Shown here one piece after another: positions 60,901 to 64,000 of a stretch of 64,000 nucleotides of DNA. The number at the start of each line of letters is the position of its first letter. Position 1 is the stretch's first letter. The notes under the pieces are model-generated. The model ran no database searches. It was given only the letters and a program-made list of their open reading frames with translations, and had not been told where the DNA came from. Source of the stretch: Tetmemena sp. SeJ-2015 (taxonomy: Eukaryota; Ciliophora; Spirotrichea; Sporadotrichida; Oxytrichidae). The position numbers and the translations under genes were made by a program. Location of the stretch: assembly GCA_027382625.1 (NCBI GenBank), contig JAJKFJ010022061.1, positions 1 through 64,000 of the forward strand, read 5' to 3'.

Positions 60901-61505
60901 TCTTAGTTCTTATTGTGTGAAGTATTCTTAATAAATTCAAGATATTTAGAATTTCTGTCCTTAACCTTGCTCTATCTCCATTCCTCTTGCTTCATATTGC
61001 TAAGTTGCTCATATTTGCTCATTTTACACCCGCCTATGCTAGCAAACCCTTTTATTTGAGGGTTTGATCCTAGATTAGATGCAGGTTTTTGCGTCAAATA
61101 TACATCCATATCTTCCTCAATGCCAATAACTAAGTCTTGCTTGCTCTTTTAATTATCTAAGTTATCTTATTTTGTGCTAGTTTGAGCATTCTTAGGATTG
61201 TTTCTCTTATATAGAAATTCATTATTTGGAGCAGATTACAAAATTCTGTCTCTAATTTCAATCCCTGGTCTCTAATACCTAGTTAAAATCTCACTAGATT
61301 TCAAATTTCTTTCCGTCATTATTTTTTGAACTACTTAGCTTGGAGAAGAGAGCACTTCATTCTTAGATTATTCGTAAGGAGACTTAAATACTCTATCATT
61401 ACTGGTCAATTGGTCCTCTGAGCTTTAAACCAATACAGATTAAGTTGAAGAATTATTCGTGATGTTCCCATATTTCTACTATTATAAGTAGGTATGGAGG
61501 CTCAT
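57979..61505 (-). CDS. Large kelch-repeat protein with long coiled N-terminal region
   Basis: ATG 61503-61505 starts MSLHTYLQQQKYGNITNNSS, a polar 230-residue N-terminus. A long helical, Gln/Lys/Glu-rich region follows (for example KEEQLTIEL; VKFNEEIEKRLEEL), then MTAEERQRLLAQVVRVEHKY near 59510. The C-terminal 450 residues are a kelch propeller with at least five blades: KIYLFGGHNGADLTDIYTFS, VEKLLVFGGARDIENTG, LDFFYIHGGFQNQKYFSDQ, FALYIFGGIDSSDNSPSNK and KYIFIYGGRNDLLFNS, each followed by a W or equivalent. The end is basic (KDKRKREQDLNR) at TGA 57979-57981. It is likely a scaffold; in ciliates such proteins are often cytoskeletal, which is inference. The span is not a multiple of three, so it contains short introns or shifts. 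Confidence 0.75.
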
Positions 61506-61634
61506 GTTCCCAAAAATTATAATCATAAAAATAATATTACTTCAAAGGTGTTTACAGTCTATTAGCGTGGTTATAAATAAAAAGTAAAGGTGTCAAATTT
61601 ATCTATTTCAAAGAAGACTCTTGGTTAAAAATAC

Positions 61635-61946
61635 TCAAAGGCTTTGAATTTCTGGAAGTTTAAAGAATTTAGGCTTAATCTTTTGACCTTCGTTGTTGAA
61701 AAATTAATTAACAACTGCCTTAGTGTTGAGATTATGTGACTCTACACCATTTTTTACTACTTGGTATTTTGTTGTGCCAGATTTTAACTTGAGAGGTAGA
61801 GATCTCTAAAATTCTGTGGCATTTTGGAATATCTCCTGCTTTTAGAGCTAATCTGGTTTTTCATTTATTGGGTTTTGTTTGTTGATTTTGGTGGGAGAGT
61901 CATCTTTAAATTAAACAACCTTGATCTATGATTTAGAATCTTTCAT
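61635..61946 (-). CDS. Small basic hypothetical protein (103 aa)
   Basis: An intact frame from ATG 61944-61946 (MKDSKSQIKVVQFKDDSPTK) to TGA 61635-61637 with no intron. It is hydrophilic and Lys-rich (PLKLKSGTTKYQVVKNGVES) and ends KLPEIQSL. Codon use and composition match the neighbouring genes. The family is unknown. Confidence 0.55.
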
Positions 61947-62296
61947 TTTTGTGGTTTAATCCTACAACTTAATTATTGACTATACATAGAATAGTTATAG
62001 ATTTAAAATATGTCTTTTTTCTCAATCAACAGTATAATTCAAAATTCTTTATTTGCAATAAATGGCAGGAGCATTTAAAGCATTTAGTAATAGACTTTGG
62101 AAAATTATATGTATTTCTATATGCAGTTAAAATGCTTACTAAAAATGAAAAATATTTTAATTAAATCATCCGAATTAATTTTTATTTAATATATACTATC
62201 TCTGATTTTATTTATATTCTAAGTCCCACCTTCATTTGGATGTGGTTAGCATGAAATTGAGAATTCGAAAGAAAATGAGAAATTTAAGAAATTAAA
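61947..62296. other. AT-rich spacer
   Basis: No supported gene; a plus-strand frame at 61976 has non-coding composition. Confidence 0.45.
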
Positions 62297-62458
62297 ATGT
62301 CAAGAGCTACAAAAGGAATTAGGGACCTCGTCAAAGATGCTCGACTTGGTTCAGAAGCACGAGTTTCCTCTTCTTAATCAAGCTAGCAGAATATTAATGG
62401 CTCTCTTGGAGGTACTGGAATATTATCAAGCGCTGGATAGTAAACAATTTAATTATGA
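62297..62458 (+). CDS. Small hypothetical protein (53 aa) or first exon
   Basis: ATG 62297 starts MSRATKGIRDLVKDARLGSE, continues Ser/Gln/Gly-rich (VSSSQSSQQNINGSLGGTG) and reaches TGA 62456-62458. A GTAAACAATT donor just before the stop and an ATTTAAG acceptor near 62488 could splice it to a second stretch (MANPKMASMNQNVYGLASQP, about 62495-62580). The family is unknown. Confidence 0.4.
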
Positions 62459-62674
62459 TAAGATAATTTAATTCTTTGCCATTTAAGATTTGTAAATGGC
62501 GAACCCAAAGATGGCATCTATGAATCAAAATGTATATGGTCTAGCTAGTTAACCGACTAACTACTCTGCAAAACAGTCCTGTAACAATCCACCTTTATTC
62601 TATATTTTTCCTTCCATTTTATTTTTCTTTATTAATTTTTCCGTTTAGCGACTTAAGTGTTAAAGTAAAAGAAC

Positions 62675-64000
62675 ATGAGTGACTTCAGCATAAACCAGCA
62701 AGAGTTTTCTAAGGACGTTGAAAATGTAAACAAGCTTAGTTCAGCTACCGCCAAGATCTTCGGTTAAGGATCAGATGCTGAAAATTACCTCCCTGACATC
62801 AAAGATGTAACTAATTTAAAGATATTCATCATTATCTTATAGCCAAGGGCCCTCGGAAACGAGTTGAGAAGAATAATAAAAGAGCAGAGAAAGGAATTGG
62901 AGCACCGAAATTAAACTGTATAAGCCCTGTAACGAAACTTTGAGTCACTGTCCACTTTATGCATAAATGAGAGAGCAGAGAAAACAAATTTCTAAAACAG
63001 AATGAGTAGATCAAAAAAGGAGAACAAAGAATACCCCTTAATAGATTGTTCAGCAAAATGAGAAGATTGAGAAACTCTAAAAGGAATTGGAATCCATCAT
63101 GAAAGATAAACGCAAGTTTGATAAAATGAGGGAGGAGTATTCCAGTGTCAAAACCTAATTAGAGGCAGCTCGTTAGCAAATAGAAATCAAGAATTAGAAA
63201 ATGGAAAGTCTTTAAAATGAAAACTCAAATCTTAAGAATTAGGTTAAAGAACTTAAGGAGAGGTAATCTGCACATGATGAAGAACTCAAAGCTTAAGACA
63301 GGTTGAAAGAGGAAGTTAGGCAATAATTAAAAGAGGCGGAGAGAAGCCTTGAATAATTGAAACTAGATAGCAAAAAGATGTTGTTGTAAGTACAAGATAG
63401 AGATAACTAAATTGATAAGCTGAGAAAGGAGGGAGAAGATTAAAGATCAGTGATTACTGATTTGACTGAAAAATTAAACAGAAAGACCAGCTTTGCTAAA
63501 GATCTTGAGAATGATTTGGAGAGAGAAAGACTCTCGAAAAGAGATTTAGAGAAGCAGTTAAAAGATTTCAAGAATACTCAAGACTCCGCAAGTGTGCTAA
63601 TTAAAAGTTCTTAGTAGTCACAGGATGAACTTAAGAACAAACTTTCAGATTTGAATGGAAGAGTTCATTTACTTGAGATAGATTTGGAGCGCAAAACTCA
63701 AGAGTGCAAAGTATTGTCCAAGTATTTTTTTATTTTCCTAAGAACTCCAAGAGCAGAAGGACTTGTTTAAAAGAGGAGCTGGAGACTTGTAAAAAGATTT
63801 GCAATAGAAAAAAGAATAAATTCAGTCTCTAGAGAGAAGGCTTTAATCCTAGGAATAAGACATTCGTGTTCTTAATGCCAAGATCAGCGACCAAGGAGAA
63901 ATAATAAAACAGAAGGATAATTAAATAGAAGAGCTATAGGATGCTCTAGAGGCCAAAGAAATATAAATTCAGTTGTTAGTAAAGTAAAATTAGAGCAGCT
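62675..64000 (+). CDS. Long coiled-coil protein, 3' end beyond the window
   Basis: ATG 62675 starts MSDFSINQQEFSKDVENVNK. An intron (GTAACTAATT...TTATAG, about 62807-62841) joins to PRALGNELRRIIKEQRKELE. After a one-base shift near 63010, an unbroken heptad-rich coil follows: EKIEKLQKELESIMKDKRKF, DKMREEYSSVKTQLEAARQQ, RLKEEVRQQLKEAERSLEQL, and so on to the window end. A second intron lies near 63716-63748. The composition (Lys, Glu, Gln, Leu with few Pro or Gly) is that of filament, basal-body or tether coiled coils. The specific family cannot be told, and the protein is cut by the window edge. Confidence 0.7.

Noticed and set aside
1..64000. Macronuclear (somatic) chromosome with large gene content
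   Set aside because: The scrambled channel and the repeat-bounded insert would not survive in a somatic genome, and no C4A4/G4T4 telomere repeats are present.
1..64000. tRNA, rRNA, CRISPR arrays or bacterial operons
   Set aside because: No GTTCRA-type T-arms in tRNA context, no regular spaced repeats and no ribosomal RNA signatures were seen; genes have introns and ciliate codon use.

Overview
The window is ciliate DNA with the nuclear code TAA/TAG = glutamine and TGA as the only stop. Read with the standard code the genes fall apart. Read with TAA/TAG as Gln they give long Gln/Asn/Ser-rich proteins with recognisable domains (small GTPase, prefoldin, protein kinase, SK-type potassium channel, dual-specificity phosphatase, M48 peptidase, LMBR1, three-repeat Myb, kelch). 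Introns are short GT-AG introns, the sequence is AT-rich, and the genes are packed on both strands with almost no spacers. No telomere repeats are present.

Two features say this is the germline (micronuclear) genome of a spirotrich of the Oxytricha/Stylonychia kind rather than a somatic chromosome. First, the SK-type channel gene is scrambled: its 3' part (20400-21468) lies upstream of its 5' part (22144-23558), in the same orientation. The two parts share an 11-bp repeat exactly at the break, and joining them there gives a 706-codon frame through the pore. Second, an 822-bp AT-rich insert (25147-25968) with G/C-rich inverted ends sits between two copies of a 9-bp repeat that contains the start codon of the phosphatase gene, as expected for an internal eliminated sequence (IES).

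Layout. 1-1065: membrane protein and a small Q-rich ORF (+). 1113-1903: small GTPase (-). 1930-8129: secreted PPC-like repeat protein (-). 8522-13660: MAPKKK-like kinase with a long low-complexity N-terminal region (-). 14280-19560: small acidic protein, type I membrane protein and TPR protein (-). 19756-24548: prefoldin 1, the scrambled channel, a small membrane protein nested between its two parts, and a basic orphan ORF. 25138-31106: IES and phosphatase (+). 31503-36153: orphan (-), OMA1-like peptidase (+), kelch protein (-). 36185-43335: three or four orphans, LMBR1 protein (+) and a Q-rich protein (-). 43335-47488: two Ser-rich proteins (-). 47882-52651: Myb protein (+), secreted acidic protein (-), Ser-rich orphan (+). 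52937-57950: low-complexity protein (+). 57979-61946: kelch protein and a 103-aa protein (-). 62297-64000: small ORF and a coiled-coil protein running off the end (+).

In a germline spirotrich genome neighbours are not expected to work as operons, because each gene normally becomes its own nanochromosome. Neighbourhood therefore says little about function, except where gene pieces interleave. Many reading frames are broken by apparent single-base shifts, so exon boundaries of the larger genes are approximate. Start and end coordinates marked approximate come from reading by eye.
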